Assembly: GCA_002363955.1 (NCBI GenBank)
Contig: DEXE01000006.1
Span: 709,061 to 763,496, forward strand
Reading direction: 5' to 3'
From: Methylophaga sp. UBA3192
GTDB taxonomy: Bacteria > Pseudomonadota > Gammaproteobacteria > Nitrosococcales > Methylophagaceae
DNA: 54,436 nucleotides
Shown in pieces: positions 43,519 to 53,057 of the stretch (positions within the stretch are counted from its first letter, which is position 1; every line of letters starts with the position of its first letter). Both the position numbers and the translations under genes were made by a program. The notes under the pieces were generated by a model. That model was given only the letters and a program-made list of their open reading frames with translations, did no database searches and had not been told where the DNA came from.

Positions 43519-45006
43519 ATGCAGTATTTTGTGACCAAAGATGTTTTGCCAACGCAGTCGATTGACTGTATTGCCGTCGCCGTATTTGAAGGCAATCAAC
43601 TGAGTCCAGCAGCAGCCACTTTAAACACCGCCAGCAATGGAACCCTGCAACGTGTTGTCGAACGTGGCGATATCAGTGGTAAACCGGGTCAAACATTGTT
43701 GTTACAAGATATCGAAGGTATTTCGAGCCCTCGCGTTTTACTGGTGGGCTGTGGCAAATTCGAAAAAACAACTGAAAATGACTTCAACACAGCCTGCATT
43801 ACAATGGCTAAATGGTTAAATGACAGTGCTGCCACACAAGCCGTCAGTTGTCTGGCTGAAACGCCAGTCAAAGATCGCAGTACTGCCTGGAAAATCCGTC
43901 AAACCATTATCAATACGGAAGCTGCTTTATATCGTTACAGCCAAACCAAAAGTCAGTTCAAACCGGTAGATAAACCGCTGGCCAAACTGGGATTTATGGC
44001 TACTGAAGCCGATATTGACGCATTGGAGAAAGCTTGTAAAACCGGTGCAGCTATTGGCAAAGGCATGAATCTGGCGCGTGAACTCGGTAACTTGCCGGGC
44101 AATATCTGCACACCAACCTATCTCGCAGAACAAGCAATAAAGCTGGGGAAAGATTTAGACAATCTGGTGGTTGATGTACTGGAAGAAAGTGATATCGCCG
44201 AATTAGGCATGGGTTCATTCTTATCTGTCTCACGCGGTAGCCGAGAGCCTGCAAAACTGATCACCCTGAATTACGGTGGTGGCGGTAACAGCAAACCCAT
44301 CGTTTTGGTGGGTAAAGGTTTAACTTTTGATGCGGGCGGTATTTCGCTTAAACCCGCTCCCGGCATGGATGAAATGAAATACGATATGTGCGGTTCGGCC
44401 AGCGTATTAGGCACCATTCAAGCCGTTGCCGAATTGCAGTTGCCAATCAATGTCATCGGGGTCATTCCAAGCTCTGAAAATCTACCGGATGGTGATGCCA
44501 ACAAGCCCGGTGATGTGGTGACCAGCATGTCCGGTCAAACCATTGAAATATTAAATACTGATGCCGAAGGTCGTTTACTGTTATGTGACGCGCTGACCTA
44601 TAGCGAACGTTTTGAGCCCGATACCGTCATTGATATCGCTACCTTGACCGGTGCGATTATTGTTGCATTGGGCAGTAACGCTTCCGGTTTGATGGCTAAC
44701 AACCAGGAGCTGGCAGATGACCTGCTCAAAGCCGGTAACGATAGTTTTGATCGTGCATGGCAATTGCCGTTGTGGGATGACTATCAGAAACAACTGGATA
44801 GTAACTTTGCCGATATCGCTAATGTCGGTGGTAAAGAAGCTGGCAGTGTCACAGCCGCATGTTTCCTGTCTCGCTTTACTGAAAAATTCAAATGGGCGCA
44901 TCTGGATATCGCCGGTACGGCATGGAATGGCGGCAAAGAAAAAGGTGCCACAGGACGTCCTGTACCTTTATTGATGCAATATATTCTGAATCGTCTGGAA
45001 GACTGA
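43519..45006 (+). CDS. pepA: Leucyl aminopeptidase (M17)
   Basis: PepA is a two-metal cytoplasmic aminopeptidase; E. coli PepA also binds DNA in Xer recombination and carAB control. The 495-residue protein has the metal/active-site blocks VGKGLTFDAGGISLKPAPGM (from about residue 263), MKYDMCGSASVLG and the M17 signature NTDAEGRLLLCDAL (about 346). A late HLDIAGTAWNGGKEKGATGR is also present. The start at 43519 has CAGGAGA at good spacing. holC begins ten bases after its stop. Confidence 0.96.
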   Translation: MQYFVTKDVLPTQSIDCIAVAVFEGNQLSPAAATLNTASNGTLQRVVERGDISGKPGQTLLLQDIEGISSPRVLLVGCGKFEKTTENDFNTACITMAKWLNDSAATQAVSCLAETPVKDRSTAWKIRQTIINTEAALYRYSQTKSQFKPVDKPLAKLGFMATEADIDALEKACKTGAAIGKGMNLARELGNLPGNICTPTYLAEQAIKLGKDLDNLVVDVLEESDIAELGMGSFLSVSRGSREPAKLITLNYGGGGNSKPIVLVGKGLTFDAGGISLKPAPGMDEMKYDMCGSASVLGTIQAVAELQLPINVIGVIPSSENLPDGDANKPGDVVTSMSGQTIEILNTDAEGRLLLCDALTYSERFEPDTVIDIATLTGAIIVALGSNASGLMANNQELADDLLKAGNDSFDRAWQLPLWDDYQKQLDSNFADIANVGGKEAGSVTAACFLSRFTEKFKWAHLDIAGTAWNGGKEKGATGRPVPLLMQYILNRLED

Positions 45007-45016
45007 TAGCACATTC

Positions 45017-45451
45017 ATGACTAAAGTCAGTTTTTACATTTTAGGCACAACCGATCCGCTTGACCGGCAGCAATTTGCCTGCCGGTTGGCGGAAAAAGCT
45101 TATCAGCAAGGCCATCAAGTGTTTATTCACACTGAAGACCAGGCTCAAAGCCAAGCCATGGATAAGGCTTTATGGGCTTTTCGGCCAGACAGTTTTGTGC
45201 CGCATCAGATTTTAGCGGCTGATGACGAAATTAATGCACCGGTTTTAATCAGCCATGAAAATACTGCACCACCTAAATTAATGGATGTATTGATCAATCT
45301 AAACCCGACTCAGCCACTATTTTTCAGTCAGTTTGAACGGCTGGCCGAAATTATTAATGGCGATGAAGAAATCAAAAAACAGGGCCGCGTCCGTTATCAG
45401 TTTTACAAAGATCGTGGCTATCATCTCGATACGCATCAAATAAACAATTAA
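45017..45451 (+). CDS. holC: DNA polymerase III subunit chi
   Basis: HolC joins the clamp-loader complex to single-strand-binding protein. The 144-residue protein begins TKVSFYILGTTDPLDRQQFA, continues CRLAEKAYQQGHQVFIHTED and has the family block LWAFRPDSFVPHQILA. It ends RVRYQFYKDRGYHLDTH, as in other chi subunits. The pepA-holC-valS order is the standard gammaproteobacterial one. Confidence 0.94.
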   Translation: MTKVSFYILGTTDPLDRQQFACRLAEKAYQQGHQVFIHTEDQAQSQAMDKALWAFRPDSFVPHQILAADDEINAPVLISHENTAPPKLMDVLINLNPTQPLFFSQFERLAEIINGDEEIKKQGRVRYQFYKDRGYHLDTHQINN

Positions 45452-45468
45452 CGCAATCCGGCTCACTC

Positions 45469-45498
45469 ATGACCGGGCACACATTAAGCGGGTATAAT
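45469..45498 (+). promoter_or_regulatory. Candidate valS promoter overlapping the holC terminator
   Basis: ATGACC (45469-45474, 4 of 6 matches to TTGACA) and a perfect TATAAT (45493-45498) are spaced by 18 bp. The -10 hexamer is the loop of the holC terminator hairpin. The leader to the valS ATG would be about 34 nt. Confidence 0.55.
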
Positions 45499-45514
45499 GC
45501 CCGCTTTTCTTTTT
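45487..45514 (+). terminator. Intrinsic terminator after holC
   Basis: AGCGGG and CCCGCT arms enclose a 7-base loop, TATAATG, and are followed by T-rich sequence (TTTCTTTTT). It lies between holC and valS. Confidence 0.75.
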
Positions 45515-45538
45515 CCGAACAGATAAACGCAGAGACGC

Positions 45539-48292
45539 ATGGACAAAACCTATAACCCCGATGCAATAGAACAGCGCTGGTATCAACAGTGGGAACAAAA
45601 CGGCGAATTCAAACCTTCTGGTGAAGGCATGCCCTATGCCATTATGTTGCCACCGCCCAATGTCACCGGCAGTTTGCATATGGGTCATGGGTTTAATAAC
45701 ACCATTATGGATTTGCTCACCCGTTACCACCGGATGAAAGGCGATAACACACTGTGGCAGCCGGGTACTGATCACGCCGGTATCGCCACCCAGATGGTGG
45801 TAGAACGTCAGTTAAATGCCGAAGGCAAAACGCGACATGATTTAGGGCGTGAGGCGTTTATTGAGCGGGTCTGGGATTGGAAAGGCGAATCCGGTGGCAA
45901 TATTACCCGTCAGTTACGCCGTCTGGGATCCTCTCTGGACTGGTCTCGTGATCGTTTCACCATGGATGACAATCTGTCCGAAGCCGTGAAACATGTGTTC
46001 ATCAAACTGCATGAAGAAGGTTTGATTTACCGTGGCAAACGGCTGGTGAACTGGGATCCGGTTCTGCATACCGCCGTATCCGATCTCGAAGTATTATCCG
46101 AAGAAGAAGCTGGCCATTTATGGCATTTCCGTTATCCACTCACCGATGGAAGTGGTCATCTGGTGGTCGCCACGACCCGTCCTGAAACCATGCTGGGTGA
46201 TACGGCCGTTGCGGTACATCCGGAAGACGAGCGTTATAAACAGCTGATTGGCAAAACCATCACGCTACCTTTGGTAGGACGTGAAATTCCAATCATCGGT
46301 GATGATTATGTTGATCCGGAATTTGGTAGTGGCTGCGTTAAAATCACCCCGGCGCATGATTTCAACGATGCTGAAGTTGGTCACCGTCATAATCTGGAAC
46401 AAATTAATATTCTGACGATTGATGCCGCCATTAATGACAATGCGCCGGAAAAATATCGTGGTCTGGATCGCTATGCAGCCCGCAAACAAATCGTTGCCGA
46501 TTTAGAGGCTTTAGGATTACTGGAAACCATCCAGGATCACAAACTGATGGTGCCGCGTGGCGATCGTTCAAATGCCGTCATCGAACCATTATTGACCGAT
46601 CAATGGTATGTCAAAGCGGATGTACTCGCAGCACCCGCAGTTGAAGCGGTACAGTCAGGCAAAATCAAATTTGTCCCGGCCAACTGGGATAAAACCTTTT
46701 ATAACTGGATGGATGGCATTCAGGACTGGTGTATTTCACGGCAAATCTGGTGGGGCCACCGCATCCCGGCCTGGTATGACGAACAGGGCAATATCTATGT
46801 TGGAAAGGATGAAGCCGATGTCCGTAAAAAACACCGGCTGGCTGACACTATCAGCCTGAGACAGGATGAAGATGTTTTAGATACCTGGTTCTCTTCTGCT
46901 TTATGGCCCTTCTCCACTTTGGGTTGGCCGGCTGATGATGCCGCATTGAAAACCTGGTATCCGACCAGTGTATTGGTCACCGGTTTTGACATTATCTTCT
47001 TCTGGGTTGCCAGAATGATGATGATGGGTATTAAGTTTATGGATGAGGTGCCATTCAAGGAAGTGTATATCCATGGTCTGGTCCGTGATTCGCATGGCCA
47101 GAAAATGTCGAAATCCAAAGGTAATGTTTTGGATCCCATCGACATTATTGATGGTATTGATCTGGAATCACTGGTTGCCAAACGTACCAGTGGCATGATG
47201 CAGCCCCAACTGGCTGCCAAAATTGAAAAAGCCACCCGCAAGGAATTTCCAGAAGGTATCGCACCGCACGGAACTGATGCGCTGCGTTTCACTTTTGCCT
47301 CATTAGCCACCACTGGACGTGATATCAATTTTGATATGAATCGTATTGCCGGCTACCGCAATTTCTGTAACAAACTATGGAATGCGGCGCGTTACGTATT
47401 AATGAATACCAAAGATCAAGATACGGGTATTGATAACGCTGACGTTGAGTTAAGCCTGGCTGATCGCTGGATCATTTCGTTATTGCAACAGACTGAACAG
47501 GATGTTACCCGTGCCATCGACAGCTACCGCTTTGATTTGGCGGCGCAGGCAATTTATGAGTTTATCTGGAACAACTATTGTGACTGGTATCTGGAACTGT
47601 CCAAACCGGTCTTAAATAACGATGCAGCCAGTGACGCCGCCAAACGTGGTACCCGCCGTACCCTGGTTCGGGTGTTGGAAGCCACACTGCGTTTAGCGCA
47701 TCCGTTTATGCCGTTTATTACCGAAGAAATCTGGCACACCATCGCCCCGTTAGCCGGTAAAACAGGCTCAACCATTATGCGTGAGGCCTATCCGGTAGCT
47801 GACAGCAGTAAAATTGATAGCACTGCTGTTGCTGATATGGAATGGGTGATGCAGTTTATTAACGGTATTCGCTCTATTCGTTCACAAATGAATATTGCAC
47901 CGAAAAAACAATTACCAGTGCTGCTCAAGGATGCCGCTGACATTGATAAACAACGTTTACAGGATAACCACGACTTTATCAGCCGATTAGCCAATCTGGA
48001 GTCTGTAGAGTTTCTGGCTGGTGAAGCGCCTGCAGCTGCTACCGCACTGGTTGGCAAAATGGAAATCCTGATTCCTCTGGAAGGCCTGATTGACAAGGAT
48101 GCTGAAATTGCCCGTCTGGACAAGGAAATCAGCAAACTGGATAAAATCATCAAACAATCCGCTGGCAAACTGAGTAATGAAAACTATGTTGCCAAGGCAC
48201 CAGCAGATGTTGTTGCCAAAGAACGTGAAAAACTGACAGAACTGGAACAGTCGTTAAGTCAGTTACAGCAACAACGAACAGCGTTAGGCTAA
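45539..48292 (+). CDS. valS: Valyl-tRNA synthetase
   Basis: ValS charges tRNA-Val and edits mischarged threonine. The 917-residue class I enzyme has the HIGH-type motif in PPNVTGSLHMGHGFNN (about residues 38-53) and the CP1 editing domain with TTRPETMLGDTAVAVHPED. The KMSKS motif is in SHGQKMSKSKGNVLDP (about 520-530), followed by the anticodon-binding domain. A C-terminal coiled coil typical of ValS covers the last 65 or so residues. A matching tRNA-Val (TAC) is present in this window. Confidence 0.98.
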   Translation: MDKTYNPDAIEQRWYQQWEQNGEFKPSGEGMPYAIMLPPPNVTGSLHMGHGFNNTIMDLLTRYHRMKGDNTLWQPGTDHAGIATQMVVERQLNAEGKTRHDLGREAFIERVWDWKGESGGNITRQLRRLGSSLDWSRDRFTMDDNLSEAVKHVFIKLHEEGLIYRGKRLVNWDPVLHTAVSDLEVLSEEEAGHLWHFRYPLTDGSGHLVVATTRPETMLGDTAVAVHPEDERYKQLIGKTITLPLVGREIPIIGDDYVDPEFGSGCVKITPAHDFNDAEVGHRHNLEQINILTIDAAINDNAPEKYRGLDRYAARKQIVADLEALGLLETIQDHKLMVPRGDRSNAVIEPLLTDQWYVKADVLAAPAVEAVQSGKIKFVPANWDKTFYNWMDGIQDWCISRQIWWGHRIPAWYDEQGNIYVGKDEADVRKKHRLADTISLRQDEDVLDTWFSSALWPFSTLGWPADDAALKTWYPTSVLVTGFDIIFFWVARMMMMGIKFMDEVPFKEVYIHGLVRDSHGQKMSKSKGNVLDPIDIIDGIDLESLVAKRTSGMMQPQLAAKIEKATRKEFPEGIAPHGTDALRFTFASLATTGRDINFDMNRIAGYRNFCNKLWNAARYVLMNTKDQDTGIDNADVELSLADRWIISLLQQTEQDVTRAIDSYRFDLAAQAIYEFIWNNYCDWYLELSKPVLNNDAASDAAKRGTRRTLVRVLEATLRLAHPFMPFITEEIWHTIAPLAGKTGSTIMREAYPVADSSKIDSTAVADMEWVMQFINGIRSIRSQMNIAPKKQLPVLLKDAADIDKQRLQDNHDFISRLANLESVEFLAGEAPAAATALVGKMEILIPLEGLIDKDAEIARLDKEISKLDKIIKQSAGKLSNENYVAKAPADVVAKEREKLTELEQSLSQLQQQRTALG

Positions 48293-48352
48293 AACGAACC
48301 GTCAAGTTCAGGAACTTCCCGCATAACCTAGTCGGTCAATATCAACATTAAT

Positions 48353-48372
48353 AGCCGGTGTTTTCACCGGCT
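48353..48372. terminator. Perfect 8-bp hairpin between valS and selO
   Basis: AGCCGGTG and CACCGGCT arms enclose a TTTT loop, 60 bp after valS and 22 bp before selO. There is no following T-run, so it is a weak or factor-assisted terminator, or an mRNA-stability or leader structure of selO. Confidence 0.4.
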
Positions 48373-48394
48373 GCTATCTGTTGTAATAGAGACT

Positions 48395-50023
48395 ATGACT
48401 ACACAAGAATTTAATCCCAACGACGCTACCACCACCCCAATGACGCGGCTGCAGTTCGATAACCGTTTTGTAAGGGAGCTCCCCGCCGATCCGGATACTG
48501 AAAACGTTCGCCGTCAGGTGCTGGGTGCCTGTTATACCTTTGTGAACCCTACGCCTGTTGCCGAGCCTGAACTGGTCGCTTATTCCATGGATTTAGCCAC
48601 CGACTTAGGCATCAGACCAGTGGATTGTGAAAGCCGGCAGTTTGCTAATGTGTTTGCCGGTAATGAGCTGCTTGAAGGCATGCAGCCGCATGCTATGTGC
48701 TACGGCGGACATCAGTTTGGCAACTGGGCCGGACAACTGGGCGATGGCCGTGCCATTAATCTTGGTGAAGTTCAGGATATTCACGGCCAGCTGCAAATGC
48801 TGCAACTTAAAGGCGCTGGTGAAACGCCCTATTCACGCTCTGCTGATGGCCTTGCCGTATTACGTTCATCCATTCGCGAGTTTCTTTGTAGTGAAGCCAT
48901 GTTTCATCTGGGCATCCCCACAACCCGTGCTTTGAGTCTGGTGACCACCGGTGAAGGTGTGATCCGGGATATGTTTTACGATGGCCGCCCGCAAACTGAA
49001 CCAGGTGCGATCGTTTGTCGGGTTGCCCCCTCATTCCTTAGAATTGGTAATTACGAGCTATTTAATTCTCATGGTGATATCGACAACCTTAAATTATTAG
49101 TCGATTACACCATTCGCCATCATTATTCGCATTTAGGTGAACCCTCCAAAGCGACATATCTCGCCTGGTTCAAAGAAGTGTGTGAACGCACGGCAGATTT
49201 GGTGGTGCACTGGATGCGTGTTGGTTTTGTGCATGGCGTATTGAATACTGATAACACTTCGATTTTAGGACTGACTATTGATTACGGCCCGTATGGCTGG
49301 ATTGATAATTACGATCCCGACTGGACGCCAAACACTACCGATGCAACGGGTAAACGCTATCGGTTTGGTCACCAACCGCAAATCGCTCAATGGAATCTGT
49401 TACAACTCGGCAATGCTATTTATCCATTAATTGATGACGTCGAGCCACTGCAACAAATTCTGACTGATTACGTCAAGCTTTACACGGATAAATGGCAAAA
49501 AATGCGTGCCGATAAACTTGGATTGAATGACTATCAGGGTGACGCCGATCATGAACTAAATCAGCAGTTACAGAAAATTCTGTTACTGGCTGAAACCGAT
49601 ATGACGATTTTCTATCGCAATTTGGCAGACGTGTCGTGTGAACAAAACGATCTCAGTGATGAAGACCTACTGGCACCGTTAATGGAAGCGTATTACGCTC
49701 CTGAGGCCCTATCCAAAGAGGATAAAAAAGATATCTGCAACTGGTTGAGACGCTATCAGCTGCGTGTGCAGCAGGATGGCACCAGCGACCTTGATAGAAA
49801 AGCCAGAATGAATCGGGTAAATCCGAAATATGTGTTACGTAACTATCTGTCTCAACAGGCAATAGACAAAGCTCATGATGGCGATTACAGCCTGATTCAT
49901 GAACTTTTAGAGGTCATGCACCGTCCTTATGATGAACAACCTCAGTATCAGCATTACGCAGCTAAACGTCCCGACTGGGCAAGAGATAAACCCGGCTGTT
50001 CAATGTTGTCTTGTAGTTCATAA
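48395..50023 (+). CDS. selO: Protein adenylyltransferase SelO (YdiU family)
   Basis: SelO is a pseudokinase-fold enzyme that transfers AMP from ATP to hydroxyl side chains of proteins involved in redox homeostasis. The 542-residue protein has the YdiU signatures MCYGGHQFGNWAGQLGDGRA (about residues 100-120), LKGAGETPYSRSADGLAVLR and FVHGVLNTDNTSILGLTIDY with the catalytic Asn/Asp. The C-terminus SMLSCSS carries a cysteine where eukaryotic SelO has selenocysteine (USSS-type end). There is no SECIS-like need here. It is followed 17 bp later by the sugar dehydrogenase. Confidence 0.94.
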   Translation: MTTQEFNPNDATTTPMTRLQFDNRFVRELPADPDTENVRRQVLGACYTFVNPTPVAEPELVAYSMDLATDLGIRPVDCESRQFANVFAGNELLEGMQPHAMCYGGHQFGNWAGQLGDGRAINLGEVQDIHGQLQMLQLKGAGETPYSRSADGLAVLRSSIREFLCSEAMFHLGIPTTRALSLVTTGEGVIRDMFYDGRPQTEPGAIVCRVAPSFLRIGNYELFNSHGDIDNLKLLVDYTIRHHYSHLGEPSKATYLAWFKEVCERTADLVVHWMRVGFVHGVLNTDNTSILGLTIDYGPYGWIDNYDPDWTPNTTDATGKRYRFGHQPQIAQWNLLQLGNAIYPLIDDVEPLQQILTDYVKLYTDKWQKMRADKLGLNDYQGDADHELNQQLQKILLLAETDMTIFYRNLADVSCEQNDLSDEDLLAPLMEAYYAPEALSKEDKKDICNWLRRYQLRVQQDGTSDLDRKARMNRVNPKYVLRNYLSQQAIDKAHDGDYSLIHELLEVMHRPYDEQPQYQHYAAKRPDWARDKPGCSMLSCSS

Positions 50024-50040
50024 CCTAAGGAGTTAACCAG

Positions 50041-51150
50041 ATGAAATTGATTAGCGTGCTGCTTGCAGTATCAGTTTGGTTTTTTGCTGTTCCGGCTTAT
50101 GCTGCCAGCGTCACTGATAAAAAGCTGCAAATTGACAAAGTTGCTGAAGGCCTCGGCATCCCATGGGGAATGGCAATTTTGCCCGACGGTACGATGCTGG
50201 TGACCCAGCGCGAAGGCAAGTTAAGCCTGGTCAATCTTGATTCTGGGGATAAAACGGATATCAGTGGTGTACCTTCAGTTAAAGCACAAGGTCAGGGTGG
50301 CTTTCTGGATGTGGCTTTATCACCGGATTATGCTGAGAGTGGCTGGATTTATTTCACCTACAGCAAAGATATAGATGGCCAGGGCGCAACTACACTCGCC
50401 CGTGCAAAATTAGACGGCAATGCTATAGCTGATTGGAAGGATTTAATAGTCACCCAATCACGCACCAGTAAAGGCCAGCATTACGGTAGTCGGATTGTGT
50501 TTGATCAGCAAGGTCATCTGTTCTTCTCTATTGGGGATCGTGGCGAACGTGATATGGCCCAGGATCTTAACAATCACAACGGTACCGTTCTAAGGCTAAA
50601 TCTTGATGGTAGTGTTCCGCAGGACAATCCTTTTGTCGGACAGGACAATGCTTTGCCGGAAATCTGGAGTTACGGTCATCGTAATCCACAGGGCCTGCAT
50701 TACAACGCTGAAACACAACAGCTTTGGGGTATTGAACACGGTCCACGTGGTGGTGATGAAATCAATCTGATTGAACCAGGCAAAAACTACGGTTGGCCTG
50801 AGGCTTCCCATGGTAAGGAATATTATGCTCCTGTCTCTGTCGGTCAAGGCAAAGAAGTGGATGGTATGGCAAATCCGATAAAAGTCTATATTCCATCCAT
50901 CGCTCCCAGCGGTCTGGTGCAGTATCAGGGTGAAGCCTTCCCGGAATGGCAGGGTGACTTATTTTCAGGTGCCATGGCGCTACAACATCTGAATCAGGTC
51001 AAAATTCAGAACAACGAAGCAGTCGATGAAACACGCTATTTACGAACTATGAATAAACGTATTCGTAACGTCATTGAAAGTCCTGAAGGCTGGTTGTATG
51101 TATCAACTGATGATGGCGAGATTTATCGGATACAACCAGCTGCAAACTAA
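50041..51150 (+). CDS. PQQ-dependent sugar dehydrogenase (GSDH/YliI family)
   Basis: This 369-residue periplasmic protein is a six-bladed propeller of the soluble glucose/aldose sugar dehydrogenase family, which uses PQQ and calcium to oxidise aldoses. A signal peptide ends near VPAYAAS. Family motifs are LGIPWGMAILPDGTMLVTQR, GQGGFLDVALSPDY, IWSYGHRNPQGLHYN and WGIEHGPRGGDEINLIEPGK, where His, Arg and Asp residues of the PQQ site cluster. NYGWPEASHGKEYY follows. It resembles E. coli YliI more than Acinetobacter sGDH in length. Its stop overlaps that of convergent greB by four bases. Confidence 0.92.
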   Translation: MKLISVLLAVSVWFFAVPAYAASVTDKKLQIDKVAEGLGIPWGMAILPDGTMLVTQREGKLSLVNLDSGDKTDISGVPSVKAQGQGGFLDVALSPDYAESGWIYFTYSKDIDGQGATTLARAKLDGNAIADWKDLIVTQSRTSKGQHYGSRIVFDQQGHLFFSIGDRGERDMAQDLNNHNGTVLRLNLDGSVPQDNPFVGQDNALPEIWSYGHRNPQGLHYNAETQQLWGIEHGPRGGDEINLIEPGKNYGWPEASHGKEYYAPVSVGQGKEVDGMANPIKVYIPSIAPSGLVQYQGEAFPEWQGDLFSGAMALQHLNQVKIQNNEAVDETRYLRTMNKRIRNVIESPEGWLYVSTDDGEIYRIQPAAN

Positions 51151-51614
51151 TATTTGATGTCCAGAATCAGATAACGATGACCACCATCCTGAACCTGGAT
51201 AGTTACTTCGTCATCTATCTGTTTTTTCAACAACGCTTGCGCCAAAGGTGAATCCACACTGATATTCCCTTTGGCGTGATCAATCTCATCCGGGCCGACG
51301 ATCCGGTATTGAACCTCTTCCGTATCATCCTTCAACAGCGTCACATACGCCGCAAAAAATACGGCTTCCTGATTATCCGGGATACGATCAATGGCCATCA
51401 AATCCGGAATACGTTTTTGCAGATAGCGGATCCGCCGATCAATTTCCCTGAGTTCTTTTTTACGATAAATATATTCGGCGTTTTCAGAACGATCGCCTTC
51501 AGCCGCGGCAGCGGCCAAGGCCTGAACTACATGCCTGCGCCGCTGCCAGCGCTCGCTCAGCTCCTGATTCATCCGGAACATGCCATCAGCAGTGATATAG
51601 GGTGATGATGCCAT
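51147..51614 (-). CDS. greB: Transcription elongation factor GreB
   Basis: GreB enters the RNA polymerase secondary channel and stimulates cleavage of backtracked transcripts. The 155-residue protein has the coiled-coil tip acids D41 and E44 in AEGDRSENAEYIYRKKE and the GreB-specific LREIDRRIRYLQKRIPDL. The C-terminal FKBP-like domain contains YRIVGPDEIDHAKGNISVDS and SPLAQALLKKQIDDEVTI. These favour GreB over GreA. Its ATG shares one base with the stop of the upstream Mqo-like gene. Confidence 0.94.
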   Translation of the reverse strand: MASSPYITADGMFRMNQELSERWQRRRHVVQALAAAAAEGDRSENAEYIYRKKELREIDRRIRYLQKRIPDLMAIDRIPDNQEAVFFAAYVTLLKDDTEEVQYRIVGPDEIDHAKGNISVDSPLAQALLKKQIDDEVTIQVQDGGHRYLILDIKY

Positions 51615-52951
51615 TATGCTGATTTATGAAGTCTTTCGTTCAGCAAGGATTCATTGATGGATGCACCAATACGTCCTGCAATTAAACGCATATCCGTTTC
51701 AGCATTTTCCAGACAACTGGTGCCTCCAGGGGATGGCGTCATATTGAAGACAATACCGTTTCCGGGGTTAATCTTGGCCTCACCCATCAACAACTTGGCA
51801 TTCTTTTTATCAATCAACTGAGGCCTGACACCCCCAAAACCTTTGGCGAATTCAATATCTTTCAATTGCAGGCCAGGAACGATTTTGCGTGCATCTTTCA
51901 AAAACAGCCAGCGACGTAATAACGGCACTTCAAACAGGAAGTTTTTAAAGATGTAGTTGCGAATATCCTTGATACGGAACAAATCCCAGAAAACTTTAAG
52001 CACCCTGCTGTCCAGGCGCAGAACCCGCAGAAATTCAAAAAAAGTTTTATTGTTATAACGCTCTAACAATGGCAGTAACAATGCCGTGGGCCCAAAACGG
52101 GTTTTACCCTCGACCAGCACATCCGGATCACCATGCACCGCGGCAAATGGCAATGCATCATTCTGCACGGTATACACCTTGCCACGGAGCACTTGCGGGG
52201 TGAAATAAAAGCTCCCAGCGACAGGCAGGCAAGAGAATTCCAAGCCATAGCCCATCTTTTGTGCCAGCAGTAAACTATGTCCGCCAGCAGAGACCACCAC
52301 GCTGCGAGCCTTAATGATTTTATCGCCGGTAACCAATGAAAATACGCCATCACTTTCGACAATATCATCGACTTCGCTGTTAAATAAAAGCTGGATTTGT
52401 TTGTCTGTTTTGGCTTTGGCCTTATCAACAAAGGCTTGCGATAAACGTTGATAGTCGACCGCACTGTAATCATCCAAAATAGCAAGTGCAACACAGGGTT
52501 CTGCCCGCATTTCACCATTTACCATGACGACGGCGGGTTCATAGGAAGCAATATCCGATTTTTCCAACAGTTTCATATTGGGAAAGACTTCACGGAAAGT
52601 CTGGTAGCGCTGGCGAAGCTGACGGCATTCCTGTTCACCGACACCTAAAACCATTTTGGGATATTTGAAAATGACCTGATCTACATTAGGTAAATCAGCA
52701 GCAAAATTCACCAGCATCTCAGCAGCCGCTTTTACCTTGGTCGCTTTCTCCAAGGTGTAATTGGTCTCAATATCACCGCAATGGATTGTCTGGCTGTTGT
52801 TACGGCCATTCGAGTTGACCTTGGCCACCCCGGCATATTTTTCCAACAGGACAATATCATTAAGATCAGTATATTCAGCCAGCATATACAGCAGCGCGGT
52901 GCCACAGACACCGCCACCGACAATGGCTACCTGATGAATTTGGTCTGTCAT
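51614..52951 (-). CDS. FAD-dependent oxidoreductase, probable short-type malate:quinone oxidoreductase
   Basis: This 445-residue flavoprotein begins with the dinucleotide fold VAIVGGGVCGTALLYMLAEY. The next block, SNGRNNSQTIHCGDIETNYT, lines up by eye with the NNAGTGHAALCELNYTP segment of Mqo. The late GGVRPQLIDKKNAKLLMGEA and FNMTPSPGGTSCLENAETDM resemble the Mqo C-terminal GIQVRPQ and SPGAST blocks. It is shorter than E. coli Mqo (about 550) and closer in size to the roughly 450-residue epsilonproteobacterial type. Mqo oxidises malate and passes electrons to quinone at the inner membrane. A related 2-hydroxyacid oxidase activity remains possible. Confidence 0.65.
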   Translation of the reverse strand: MTDQIHQVAIVGGGVCGTALLYMLAEYTDLNDIVLLEKYAGVAKVNSNGRNNSQTIHCGDIETNYTLEKATKVKAAAEMLVNFAADLPNVDQVIFKYPKMVLGVGEQECRQLRQRYQTFREVFPNMKLLEKSDIASYEPAVVMVNGEMRAEPCVALAILDDYSAVDYQRLSQAFVDKAKAKTDKQIQLLFNSEVDDIVESDGVFSLVTGDKIIKARSVVVSAGGHSLLLAQKMGYGLEFSCLPVAGSFYFTPQVLRGKVYTVQNDALPFAAVHGDPDVLVEGKTRFGPTALLLPLLERYNNKTFFEFLRVLRLDSRVLKVFWDLFRIKDIRNYIFKNFLFEVPLLRRWLFLKDARKIVPGLQLKDIEFAKGFGGVRPQLIDKKNAKLLMGEAKINPGNGIVFNMTPSPGGTSCLENAETDMRLIAGRIGASINESLLNERLHKSA

Positions 52952-53057
52952 AAATTTTTCCGTGCTTAAACGACGGAAATTTTAGCAAAACGTTGCTCAG
53001 ACCGTTTAAAAATATCACTTCATCAAGTTATATAAGGCGATAGTAGATCTATCTTAC

